Part shown: positions 1-9,621 of the stretch, piece by piece | Numbering within the stretch: the first letter of the stretch is position 1 | Layout of the letters: each line of letters starts with the position of its first letter | Assembly (NCBI GenBank): GCA_018873225.1 | Contig: JAEILZ010000007.1 | Coordinates: forward strand, 2,046,001-2,110,000 | Source: [Phialemoniopsis] sp. UDSM-2020 | Lineage: Eukaryota > Ascomycota > Sordariomycetes > Thyridiales > Thyridiaceae | Length of the DNA: 64,000 nt | Reading direction: 5' to 3' | The notes under the pieces: model-generated | What the model saw: the letters and a program-made list of their open reading frames with translations, nothing else | Told to the model about the DNA's origin: nothing | The model's database searches: none | Position numbers and translations under genes: made by a program

Positions 1-2589
1 GAGAGGTCCGGGCGTGACACAAGTGGTATGCTCCCGCTCCTTCATTTGTGTATCAACCCTTGTTGAGATTCAACTCAGAAGCCGGCTTGTTGTCCCAAAA
101 CTTTGTCAAGGTCTCCCTGGTTGAAAGTCGCTACAGAAAACCATTGCTCGCTCACCCACACCTCAGATTCTTCCCACATCTTCATCAGCTCTGACTTCCA
201 CAAACTTGTCAATTCGCTAACCCTCAACTTCGTAGCTGTGCAAATATCGGAACCTGATCTGACAACGCCCGAGGAGCCTCAGACCAGGAAGCAATATCCA
301 GCCAGCAAGGCCAGACGTCTCAGTGGACGTCTTCCCATCCTATCAGCAAATGCTTCAAGGACGTCTCTGATCAGTCAAATGAGTCTTGAAAACCTCAGTG
401 CTCTGACGAGCGCTGCCACCCCCTCGGGTGACCCCGAGGACGGCCACTCGCATCATCATCACCACCACCCTCACTACCAGCACAAGGTCGATAAGATCAG
501 TGAGAAGCTTCTGACACAGGTTGCGGAGTGGCTGCAGCACGAGAGGGCAAAGAAGGAGTCCAGGCGGGACAGGAAGATCTCGAAAAAGAAGGCAAAGGAG
601 CAGACCGCCCAGGATGCTGCGGCCATTAAGAGCTCAGATGACTCGCTTTTTCGCGTCACATCTCACGAGTCCCACTCGAGTGAGGTCTCCCTCGATCGCC
701 TGCAGCACATCATCGAGGATAGCATGAATGCACTGGGCCTAGATTCGCTGCCCCATCCGCGGCTTGGACGACGACACAAGAAGCACCGGTCCCTTCAGCT
801 GCACCGCACGGTTTCTGCTTCCGATACCGAGTATCACGACGGCGGGGATGTTCTTGTCCCGAGCTGCGACGCCGTGCTCGACAATTCCAAGACGATGAGC
901 TACAGCAGTGGTGGCGTTACCGCTGAGGACGGCGACGCTTCGTCGAGTCGCCGGGAAGAGAAAGAGAGGGAGGCATGGGTGACGTTCAAGAATGACATTC
1001 TCCGTCTCGCGCATACCCTCCGCCTGAAGGGTTGGAGACGAGTCCCCCTAGACAGTGGAGAGACCATTTCGGTCAAGAGGCTGAGCGGCGCCCTGACCAA
1101 CGCCGTCTACGTTGTTGCGCCGCCCCCGGAAGTGGTTGCGAACACCCCGGAGGGAAAGCGGCCTCCCGTCAAGGTGCTTTTGCGAGTTTACGGCCCCCAA
1201 GTCGAGCAGCTCATCAACCGCGACAGCGAGCTGGCAGTGCTGCGTCGGCTTGCACGGAAGAAGATTGGTCCTCGTATGCTCGGCACTTTCAAGAACGGTC
1301 GTTTCGAGCAGTTCTTCAACGCCATCACTCTCACGCCCACCGATCTCCGGATTCCCGACACCTATAAGCAGATTGCCAAGCGAATGCGTGAAATGCACGA
1401 TGGCATCGAGCTCTTGGACGAAGAGGTAGCAGCCGGACCGGCAGTTCTGCGCAACTGGGACCGCTGGCAAGACATCGTTGAGAAGACCATCACTTTCCTG
1501 GATGAGCAAATTCGCTCTGGTCAAGCTGGGCCGGGCCGAGGACCACCTGCTGCGTGGACTGGGCGCGGGCCGGTCTGTGGTGTCGAGTGGCCAAAATTCA
1601 AGGCCATGGTCAGTCAATATCGACACTACTTGAACGAGTATTATGGCGGCGAGAAGAAGCTCTGCGAGAAACTCGTATTCGCGCATAATGATGTAAGTGC
1701 AAGCTCACATAGTTGAATAGTGCCAATGCGTGTGCTAACGATGCCTTCCCAACAGACTCAACACGGGAACATCCTCCGCATCCAGCCAGATGACGAAAAG
1801 TCGCCTCTCATGCAGCCTGAGAAAAAGCACAAGCAGCTCATCGTCATCGACTTTGAGTATGCTGGCCCTAATCTTCCAGGCCTTGAGTTCGCCAACCACT
1901 TCACGGAGTGGACCTACGATTATTTGAGTTCTGTTGCGCCGTACGCATGCAACACTGCTCTTTACCCCTCCGTCGAAGAGCAGCACCGCTTCATCAAAGC
2001 GTACGTCGAACATCGGCCGGACTATGTCTACCCTGGATCCGCCACACCGAAGCTCACGCCGCTATCAACGCCCGGCGCCACTCCAGGCGCCACACCCGCG
2101 CTTCATACCGCCAGCTCTACGAGCTCAATCGTCGAGTTCATGCTCGACGCCAGGGTTCCCCCAGGCGGATGGGGCGCGCAAGAGAAAAAGCTCGAGGAGG
2201 AGTCGGAGAAGCAGGTGAAGGAACTGATGCACGAAACCCGGCTCTGGCGCATCGCCAACAGTGCAATGTGGATTGCGTGGGGTATCGTCCAGGCCAAGGT
2301 ACCCGGGCTGAAACTCGACGATGAGGCCGACGACACTGTCGAGAACGGGCACGACGATGGAGCTGAGAAGGAGCAGCCTGCGGAGCAAAAAGCAGTCGAG
2401 GGTACTGAGCAGCCAGACTCTGTTCGTGAAGAGGAGCAGGCCGAGGAGGAGGCGGACGAGTTTGACTACATCAGCTACGCGCAGGAGCGAGCATGGTTTT
2501 TCTGGGGAGATTGCGTGATGATGGGATTGGTCAAGAAGGAGGACCTGCCGACGGAATTGCAGGCTAGACTGAAGCTTGTCAACTATTAG
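1..2589 (+). CDS. CKI1: Choline/ethanolamine kinase, 5' end beyond window edge
   Basis: First enzyme of the CDP-choline (Kennedy) pathway: phosphorylates choline with ATP in the cytosol for phosphatidylcholine synthesis. Coding is clear at 236-1692 and 1756-2589, joined by a 63-nt intron (donor GTAAGT, branch GCTAAC, acceptor CAG). The join restores the choline-kinase signature AHND-TQHGNIL, followed by VIDFEYAGPN, the phosphotransferase catalytic motifs. An in-frame ATG exists at 379, but open sequence reaches back to about 236, where CTAAC followed by CGTAG looks like a 3' splice site. A GTATGC donor at 26 would give an upstream exon at 1-25, so the true start probably lies outside the window. 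The N-terminal extension carries a run of six His and a basic, Ser-rich tract; the C-terminal part has an acidic insert near 2310-2460. Assignment to choline rather than ethanolamine is inferred. Confidence 0.85.
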
Positions 2590-2981
2590 ACGAGGCACGC
2601 AATGGAGTTTGGGAAGTGCCTGGGGATTGTTCGTTGTTTGGGTTCGGCAACACTGCAGTCTTCAGACGGTGTGATCGAGAGGTTCATCCCCTCGCCGGGC
2701 CCTACAAAGCCGCTCTTCAACCGAGCTACGGCTTTCTCTGTACGTTTAGATGAGGTTGTGAGAGTGAATCAACAATATTTGACCATCTTCCCGATGAACT
2801 TTGAATCTGAGTGAGCTGTCCCTTTGGACGGGATAGTTCTGATGTACACTTTGATTTTACATTACGGAGGTGAGAGACTATATGAGTGACGGCATGTAAG
2901 CCAGTCTCGCCATTCTGTGTCAATGGGTATGATTTTACAGATGAGTACACGTGCAGACCATTTTGCCTATTATACATTCTC
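2590..2981. other. Convergent 3' intergenic region
   Basis: The 3' ends of the choline kinase (+) and SCO1 (-) genes face each other here. The interval is AT-richer than its neighbours and presumably holds both 3' UTRs. No gene, repeat or structured RNA was recognised. Confidence 0.6.
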
Positions 2982-3982
2982 TCACGCCTTCAACGTTCCT
3001 TTGTTATCTGAGATATGCTCCAGGATGACCTTGGCCGCCTGGTCGGGCGAGTGTTGCCGGCCCAGGGCCTCGACGAAGTCGCCCTCGGGGTCCATCAGGT
3101 AAAAGTAGATGCTGTGGTCGACGAGGTAGTCCTGGCCGGGCTTGACGTCGGACGGGGTGCTAAAGTAGACGCGGTAGGCCTTGCACATGGCCTTGATCTG
3201 GTCGTAGGTGCCCGTCAGGCCGATGAAGCGCGGGTGGAACTCGGCGAGGTACTCCTTGAGGACGTCCGGGGTGTCGCGGGCCGGGTCGCAGGTCACAAAG
3301 ACGGGGAGCAGGGCGCCGGGCTTGTCGGCCTCGACGACGTCGAACATGCGGGCCATCTTGTCGAGCTCCTCGGGGCAGATGTCGGGGCAGTGGCTGAAGC
3401 CGAAGTAGACCTGCAGCAACATGCGATGTCAGTTCGAGCCGCTTTTATATGACGCGTGTTAGGTGGGCTGGATCGCTTACCAGAGAGTATTTCCCGCGGA
3501 GGTCCTCCTGCGTCACTGTCTTGCCGTGCTGGTCGATCAGCTCGAAGGGCCCGCCGACCTTTGGCCTGCCCACGCCCTTGGCTGCCTCGGCCGTCCGCTT
3601 GCGCTGCATGCGCTCCTTCTCATGTTCAAAATACCATAGCAGGCCTGCGCCGGTCAGGACGAAGAGCACACCGGCTCGCCAGGAGAAAGGCTGCGATGGC
3701 AAGCTGTCAGTTTCCAAAGCTACACCCTTGGAGCAATTGTCTGGAGAGAGGGAGACGTACTCCCGACTTGTATCTGCTTTTCGCCTCCTCGACGGTCTTG
3801 TACGTCCTCCTCTGGGCGACGGGGAGGTATCGCTCGGAGATCTGCGTCGGGCTCGAGATAGCAGGGCGCCTCGCTGCACTCTGCCGGGAAGCTGTAGAAA
3901 GGAACCGGCGGCTAGACTGGGCGGACAGGTTCTTGCAGCCGTTGAGGAGGGACCTCGCCGGGGCCGCGATGGATCGGCTCAT
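2982..3982 (-). CDS. SCO1: Sco1/SenC-type cytochrome c oxidase copper chaperone
   Basis: Inner-membrane mitochondrial protein that delivers copper to the CuA site of cytochrome oxidase subunit 2. Three exons: 3982-3761, 3690-3481 and 3410-2982, with two 70-nt introns (donors GTACGT and GTAAGC), giving 286 residues. Residues 1-74 are an Arg/Ser-rich mitochondrial presequence. Exon 2 opens with one membrane segment (about 75-95, PFSWRAGVLFVLTG...). Exon 3 carries the thioredoxin-like domain with the CPDIC copper site (Cys152, Cys156) and the distal ligand His243 in the VDHS motif. The second junction restores KYSL-VYFGFSHCPDIC, as in the family. All copper ligands are present, so the protein should work. 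It is divergent with the Spp1 gene. Confidence 0.93.
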
Positions 3983-4592
3983 CTTGCTACGAGGCGCAGA
4001 AGAGATGGAAGAGCAGGCACACGGCTAGTCGGCGGATCAATTGATCTTGGGTATGTGGACGTCGGTGCTGTCGTCGACACTGTCCAGTTAGGTAGCTCGT
4101 CGTTGTCGCAAGTTGTCGTACGACTGGAGTTCTTGTGGTGTCGATATGTGAGTAAGCATCCGATGCTTTGGACAAGCTCCACCCTGCAAGAAAAAAGAGA
4201 GATCAGAGCTTCTTTGCAGCGCCAAGGATCCCCCATTTTTTGCACGCTAGGCCAATCATGCCAATCAATGCCGTCCAGGCTCGGATCTTTGGCATTCATG
4301 GATCAGTGCCGCTAATGCCCCCATCCTGGTCCACTATACGCGCTACCACACGCGCCTCCTCCAGTGGAAGCCGCCTTGATCGCATTCCCGTCTTATGTGA
4401 GTTTGAAGAGTGAATCTTTGTTTAAGAAGGGAACATCTCTATCAATCATGACGTGAATGTCGGCCCTGTACTCGTCCTGCGTCACTCCCTGGACATTCAT
4501 ATATACAAGTATACTGGCACACGCGTAACTTTATTGTCCGCGCGCACACATACGCTTTCGCTGCAGGCTGCCGATTCACTCGCCCTCACTGA
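3983..4592. promoter_or_regulatory. Divergent promoter region SCO1/SPP1
   Basis: Both flanking genes start here, in opposite directions, so the 610 bp should contain both promoters. An ACGCGT hexamer (MCB-like) lies near 4518 and CT-rich stretches precede the Spp1 start. No coding sequence was recognised. The regulatory reading is inferred from position only. Confidence 0.45.
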
Positions 4593-6186
4593 ATGTCGTA
4601 CTCCGATGCTTTTTTCACTGTCGACGCATCGATGGCTTCGGGTGCTGGCGGCGGGGCCGGAGGGCCCCCGGAGGAGAAGCCTTCGCTGAAGAGAGAGGGG
4701 TCGGCATCCCCCTCTCGCGGGCCTCCAGATCTGATGGACATCTCATCATCACCTCAGGCCGTCACCAAAACTCCATCTCGTCCTGAATCACAACCAGGCG
4801 CAGCTGAGCAAACAGCAGAGAAAAGCGACTCGGAGATGGCAAAGTCAGCGCCCAACAAGCGCAAGAAGGGCACCGCGACAGCTGTTAAGGGCAAGAAGTC
4901 CAAGGGCGGTGCTGGTGGCGGTGCGAAGAAGCCCAAGACGGCCAACAAAAAGGCCAAGAACACGAGTGGCGATGCCCCCTCGTCGTCGCCGAAGAACAGC
5001 GATGACGATGATGACGACGAGGGCTCAGACGGCGACGAGGAGTCGGACCACGGCCCTTATTGCATCTGCCGTGGTCCGGACGACCACCGCTGGATGATCT
5101 CGTGTGATGGCTGCGAGGACTGGTTCCACGGCGAGTGCGTCAAGATCAGCAAGGAGATTGGCGAGAGCCTCATCCAGAGCTACATCTGCCCCAACTGCAC
5201 CGACGGCAAGGACTACGTCACGCGCTACAAGAAGACGTGCTCGCTCAAGGGCTGCATGAAGCCCGCGCGCATCTACAAGGCCAAGGACAGCAGCATCTTC
5301 TGCTCCCAGGAGCACCGCGACCAGTGGTGGGACAGGCAGGTGGCGACCCTGCCCAAGAGCGCCAAACGGGATAATGAGTACCGCCTTACGCAGGAGGAAT
5401 TCACGGGTTTGCTCGCTAGTTCCGAACGCCCGGGCTCTTCTTGGAAGCTCGGCGATGAACCCTTTCGTAAGTTACTCAACCACCATTTTTGTGATGACCA
5501 ACCCACTAACGCCTAGTGCCCCAGACGTGCCCGCCAACTTTTGGGACACGGTAGACCAGAACGAGGTCTTCACCAAGGAGGAGAAGGACATCATCAGCAA
5601 GTCATCGGCCGACCGCCTCAAGCTCGGCGAGGAGACGGTCCTGTGCAAGAAAATGCTCGAGCTGCTTGACTGGGCCAACGACCGGCACAAGGCCGCCGTG
5701 GCCGCCGGCAGCCTCGAGAAGAACGCCTGCGGCTACGACTGGCGCCTCGACACCGTCAACGCCACGGCTCAGTTCGGCGCCTTCATCAAGAGCCCCGAGG
5801 GCGAGGCCATCTTCAAGGCCGGCCGGCTCGAGGCCCCACCCGCAGGGAGCAGCAGCGGCGGCGGCAGCAACTTTGGCGGCACTAACGCCGCCGCCGACGA
5901 CGACAAGGATAAGGAGAGGAACCCGGCGACGGACGGCATGTGTCGGCGCCGCAAGTGCCAGGCCCACGCCGGCTGGCTTAACACGCACGCAAGGCAGGCG
6001 AGGTTCATGATTAAGGAGCTGGCTCGCGAGGCTAAGGAACTGCTCGACCGCGAGGAGAGGGTGCGTAATCATGCCGCCGAGCGGTACTTTCGCAAGAAGC
6101 ACGAGAAGAGCTCGGTCAAGGTCTTTGATCCGGCCGAGGACGACAACGAGGAGGAGGATGATGATGAGACGGATATAGAGTATTGA
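4593..6186 (+). CDS. SPP1: COMPASS (Set1) complex subunit Spp1/CFP1-like, PHD finger protein
   Basis: Subunit of the Set1 H3K4 methyltransferase complex that reads H3K4me through its PHD finger. Exons 4593-5466 and 5525-6186 are separated by a 58-nt intron (GTAAGT, CTAAC, CAG), giving 511 residues. The upstream TAG acceptor at 5514-5516 would run into a stop, so the CAG at 5522-5524 is used. Residues 1-155 are low-complexity: a Lys-rich nuclear segment and an Asp/Glu run. The PHD finger spans about 157-202 (CIC, CDGCEDWFHGEC, CPNC). A second Cys cluster follows (C216, C221, C237), then the CFP1-type C-terminal region with CRRRKCQAHAGW and a helical stretch. The tail is again acidic. It is the only PHD protein in the window. 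Confidence 0.9.
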
Positions 6187-6499
6187 CTGGGCTCTTGCTG
6201 CTGAATTTGTTGCGGGTTTGTCTATTCCCACGTTGTATGAAGGCGGGAAAGGGCCAAAAACACTCGAGAGCGGTAGACAAAAGTTTGATACCATAAGGAA
6301 AGGCTGTCAGGAAGCAGTCGAAGACAAAGATGTCAAGGTCTAGGACGAGTCCACGGGGTTACACCTCCTTTGCGTTACTGAGAAAATACTTTCAAGTGAA
6401 TGACATGAGAGTAAATGGCATGAGATGACAAAGCATAATAAATTACGAGCCCGTCCCTAGTATTTACGCCTGGATAGTAGGGATACGGTCGTGGTACTC
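6187..6499. other. Convergent 3' intergenic region
   Basis: Short interval between the 3' ends of the Spp1 gene (+) and the F-box-like gene (-). Probably UTR sequence; nothing else seen. Confidence 0.5.
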
Positions 6500-7677
6500 C
6501 TACTGTTGACTGTCTGCCTGCTCTTGCTCTAGCCACGCCCTTTCTATCCCAGACTCCGGATACGCTGTCATGTCTCTCTGAAAACCATTCCGTGTCGGCT
6601 TGGCGAAAGCCATCCACTTGGGGTCGCTTTGCCAGCGGCAGGTCCCAGCTACATAGTAGACCGTTAAGGTGACCAGCAACCCTGTAGGCATACCCGGCCA
6701 CATCCCGCCCTTTTTCCATCTGACATCAGTGGTATAGTCCGTCAGACACCGCTGGCAGGATCCGCGGCCCTGCGTTTGCCCGTATGGGAAGCCCAGCCGC
6801 TTTAGCTTCCCGTGCCTGTTTAAAGTCTGCAATCCGTGCACGGCGCCCAGCACTTCCTCTCTACCGAATTGGGGATGCGTCGTGGGGATGTGGTGGCACA
6901 CTGGTATCCGGATCTTGCGGAGCGAGTGCGACACCCGTATGTCGCAACCCCCGTAGTCTGCAAGAGTGCTGACCACGCGAAAGACCAATTCGCCGCCTAT
7001 CACCCTCGCCGACTGACTCATCATCCAGACCGGCCTGTGCTCTTTTCGCCATCTGGAAAACTAATGCTTGTGAGCTTGAAAGGCACGGAGACCTGACGAA
7101 AAAGGGGCTGGGTGCTCACCCTCCCGATAAGGATATCCCCTTGGTCCAGATCCCCGTGGTCCTTGTGCGCTGCCCGCCAGTGAGCCAGGCGGCTAGTCGG
7201 GCTCACGGTGTCGTATATGGACAGCGGGAGGCCGGCCGTCGGCCCGTAAATGTGTCGGTTCATGACAAGCCGGGCGTGCGGAAACGCGGTGGTCTTCGCC
7301 CGCGCGTTGAAAAGAAGGCTCAGCTCGTGATCGCACCGGCGAACATCTTGCCAGTGAAGCTTCCTCCTCCATGACAGCTTGAAAGGCAAGTAGGTCCTTA
7401 TACGATGGAATTTGGTGCACTTTTCGCAAAAGTAGTATTTATCTGCTATATCCCGCTCTAGCTGAGAGAGGGTCTTTTGCAGACCAGCGCCTTCGTCCTT
7501 GTCGCATGTATGAAAGAGCAGAGTAAAAAGTGGTTTGCACGTAAGGGCTAGACAGATTCTGTCCGCTTCGTCTAGATGGTCTGATACGGTATAGACAATC
7601 TCGGATGGCAGAAGCCGCAGCAGCGAAGAGTTCTGAGCAGGTGGCTCTTTGGTTCTTTGAAAGAGCCGCCGCAGCAT
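6500..7677 (-). CDS. F-box-like domain protein of unknown function
   Basis: Two exons, 7677-7120 and 7060-6500, with a 59-nt intron (donor GTGAGC, branch GCTCAC, acceptor TAG), giving 372 residues. The alternative CAG acceptor 8 nt downstream gives a frame that stops early, so the TAG is preferred; the junction reads DILIGR-FSRWRKEHRP. Residues about 18-55 resemble an F-box (LLRLLPSEIVYTVSDHL, then a Leu/Cys-rich helix), which in the family binds Skp1 in SCF ubiquitin ligases. A CEKC pair follows at about residue 89 and a CQRC pair lies in the C-terminal half, so a zinc-bound structure is possible. The rest matches the loose class of fungal F-box proteins that lack recognisable substrate-binding repeats. 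Target unknown. Confidence 0.7.
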
Positions 7678-9051
7678 GGCGAAGATGACTTAAGCTGGAG
7701 CCTCGGAGAGTGAACCTGAAGGAAAATAGGGAAAGCCGGTGACTGCAATCAATGTTCAGAGGACAGGTCTATTTCTGAGCTTCTATGAACAGCGTAGGAG
7801 TATCATTCGTCGAAGACAGTCGGGAGTGTCTGAGCCCAGTCGAGCCCCTCTCTTAGCACTTTCGCAATATTGAAGCAGAGAACCAAGATCAGAATTTGGT
7901 CGAACCCAACTTGGATCGGACTACAAGTCCATAGCGCAACATGGCCACCCATGGTTTGGAGATGTCTGAAGAGCCATATTGAGAAAGATATGCAGACACA
8001 CCGATCATATTGCAGTCTGTCCCAAGCAGGTCTCACTCGGAAGTCAAAAGAGATAGCATCTGTCAGTGTGTGGTTCACATCCTGACTACAATCCTCCGTC
8101 ACCATGAGTAGAACACAAGTCAGCATGGTACATAATGGAAGGTCCCTGCAAGGTAGATTGACCTGTCCGACTTTAGGTAATGGGGTAATCGTCCGTAACC
8201 TCCATAACCTCCTGTCTTTTCGAAGCTATCCAAGAAAAATGGCACCTAGACCTATTGAGTACTACTCCAGAGAGCTCCTAGTCTGATTGAGAGTAACTCG
8301 TGTATTTCAGGAGTGAAAGGAGAAATAGAAGAAAGCAACAAGCGTAAAGGGCTAAACTTCGAAGAAGGGGGTATTTCCAAACATTCGCTTCAATTCAAAA
8401 GAAAACATTTGCCTGCTCCAGCGCCGACATGATCCCGCTGGTAAGCATAAAAGCTCAGTCCTTACATACTGTGGGCAGCGTGTGTAGAATTCAATCGTAC
8501 AAGATGTCTCTAGAGAGAGCTTGATCTCCAGAAGAAGTCCAAATATCTTTGTCAAAACATAAGTAAAGAAGGGTAAATCAAAACAAACAAATGCCAACGC
8601 CAGTGATATCAAGCCGTGAGGCCAATGCCCGTTCTTGTATGAGCCGTGAGGCCTCTCAATCTTAGTCCCAATTCGACCATAAAGGCCTGCTTTTCTCTTA
8701 TGTCGTAAGTTGTACTCGCGTACAAATCGTGCTGAAGCGCGAGGGCTTCTCTTGATCTCTCTCGCGCTTGATGACCAAGACAGTATCTTCTGTTTCAGTC
8801 CATAAGCAGGGGTAGGCTGTCTCGTTGCTGGTTCATCAGGCAGCGCATGGTAGCACCCCTTAATAGTCGTGTGACCATCTGATCTATTCAATAAGCGTAA
8901 ATTTTCGTTTTGCCGACACAGCCGCCGGTCATACCTCAGCCAATTGACTGAAGTACAGCTTCGTATGGTCCTAACTCGCTCGGCAGAACACTATAGGTGG
9001 CTTCTCCTCCTCAGGCTTTCGCCCTGTTCACCAAAAGGATGGTGCGGCGAC
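7678..9051. other. Intergenic region without a recognised gene
   Basis: The interval contains the F-box gene promoter and the downstream flank of the Cnl1-like gene. The longest frames here (107 and 179 codons, minus strand) show no motif, have compositions unlike the neighbouring genes and lack a coherent splice pattern. Sequence is mixed and moderately AT-rich. Nothing functional could be supported. Confidence 0.5.
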
Positions 9052-9621
9052 TCAGCGGCGTGAGGTAGAAGACGTGTGTCCGTGGCGATGTCCGTGGGAA
9101 TGGCCGTGCCTTGACGATGAGGAATGGTGTGGCCGGTCTCTATCCCTATGTCTCGAGCTGGTCCCCGAGGGTTGCGAGCGTTCCAGCTCACGCTCCATCT
9201 CCAGCGCCCTCTGTCTGAAGCTGCTCACGATGTCGCGAATATGCCGTATACGGTCGAACTCGACCTCGAGATCGTCCATCTGCTTCAGCAGCCGGGTGTA
9301 ACGCGCAATCTCGGCATCGGCGTTCTCGACAAGGTTGCCGGCCTGGTCGTAGACGTACATGGTGACGGTAGCTGACTCTTCGCCGAGATATTCGAGCTGC
9401 TGCTGTATGTTGACCATCAAGTGGTCGAAGTGGCGGGCGAGAGCAGCCAGTGAGGATGTGTCCATCACTAGCAGGCCCTGCGAGGAAGCCCGGCTGGCAG
9501 CTCGCGAAGAGCTAGAACCACCAGCGAGGGCGGCCGACTGGCCCTGTCGGAGCAGGAACAGCTCTTCATTGCTCAGGCCCAGCTGCGAAGGGTCCACGGC
9601 CTGCACCGAAGTCGCCGACAT
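9052..9621 (-). CDS. Coiled-coil protein resembling BLOC-1 subunit Cnl1
   Basis: Single-exon gene of 189 residues. Residues 15-30 read LGLSNEELFLLRQGQS, then a Ser/Ala linker. The core (about 50-165) is predicted helical with heptad-like spacing (SLAALARHFDHLM, EIARYTRLLKQMDDLEVEFD, IRDIVSSFRQRALEMERELE). This layout fits the fungal Cnl1/BLOC-1 subunit family, small endosomal proteins that assemble through coiled coils. The family call rests on recollection of motif style, not on a search, so it is tentative. The C-terminal 30 residues are rich in His, Arg and Ser (repeated HGH), which is unusual for the family and could bind metal. A kinetochore (DASH-type) coiled-coil subunit is the main alternative. 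Confidence 0.55.
   Translation of the reverse strand: MSATSVQAVDPSQLGLSNEELFLLRQGQSAALAGGSSSSRAASRASSQGLLVMDTSSLAALARHFDHLMVNIQQQLEYLGEESATVTMYVYDQAGNLVENADAEIARYTRLLKQMDDLEVEFDRIRHIRDIVSSFRQRALEMERELERSQPSGTSSRHRDRDRPHHSSSSRHGHSHGHRHGHTSSTSRR

Noticed and set aside
3449..4315. 288-codon plus-strand frame over SCO1
   Set aside because: It is antisense to the clear SCO1 exons, runs through its introns and has no domain.
5602..6294. 230-codon minus-strand frame over Spp1
   Set aside because: Shadow of the GC-rich Spp1 exon 2; Ala/Leu/Val-rich composition typical of antisense frames.
8352..8891. 179-codon minus-strand frame
   Set aside because: Contains a hydrophobic stretch that could look like a membrane segment, but composition, codon use and lack of family features argue against a gene.
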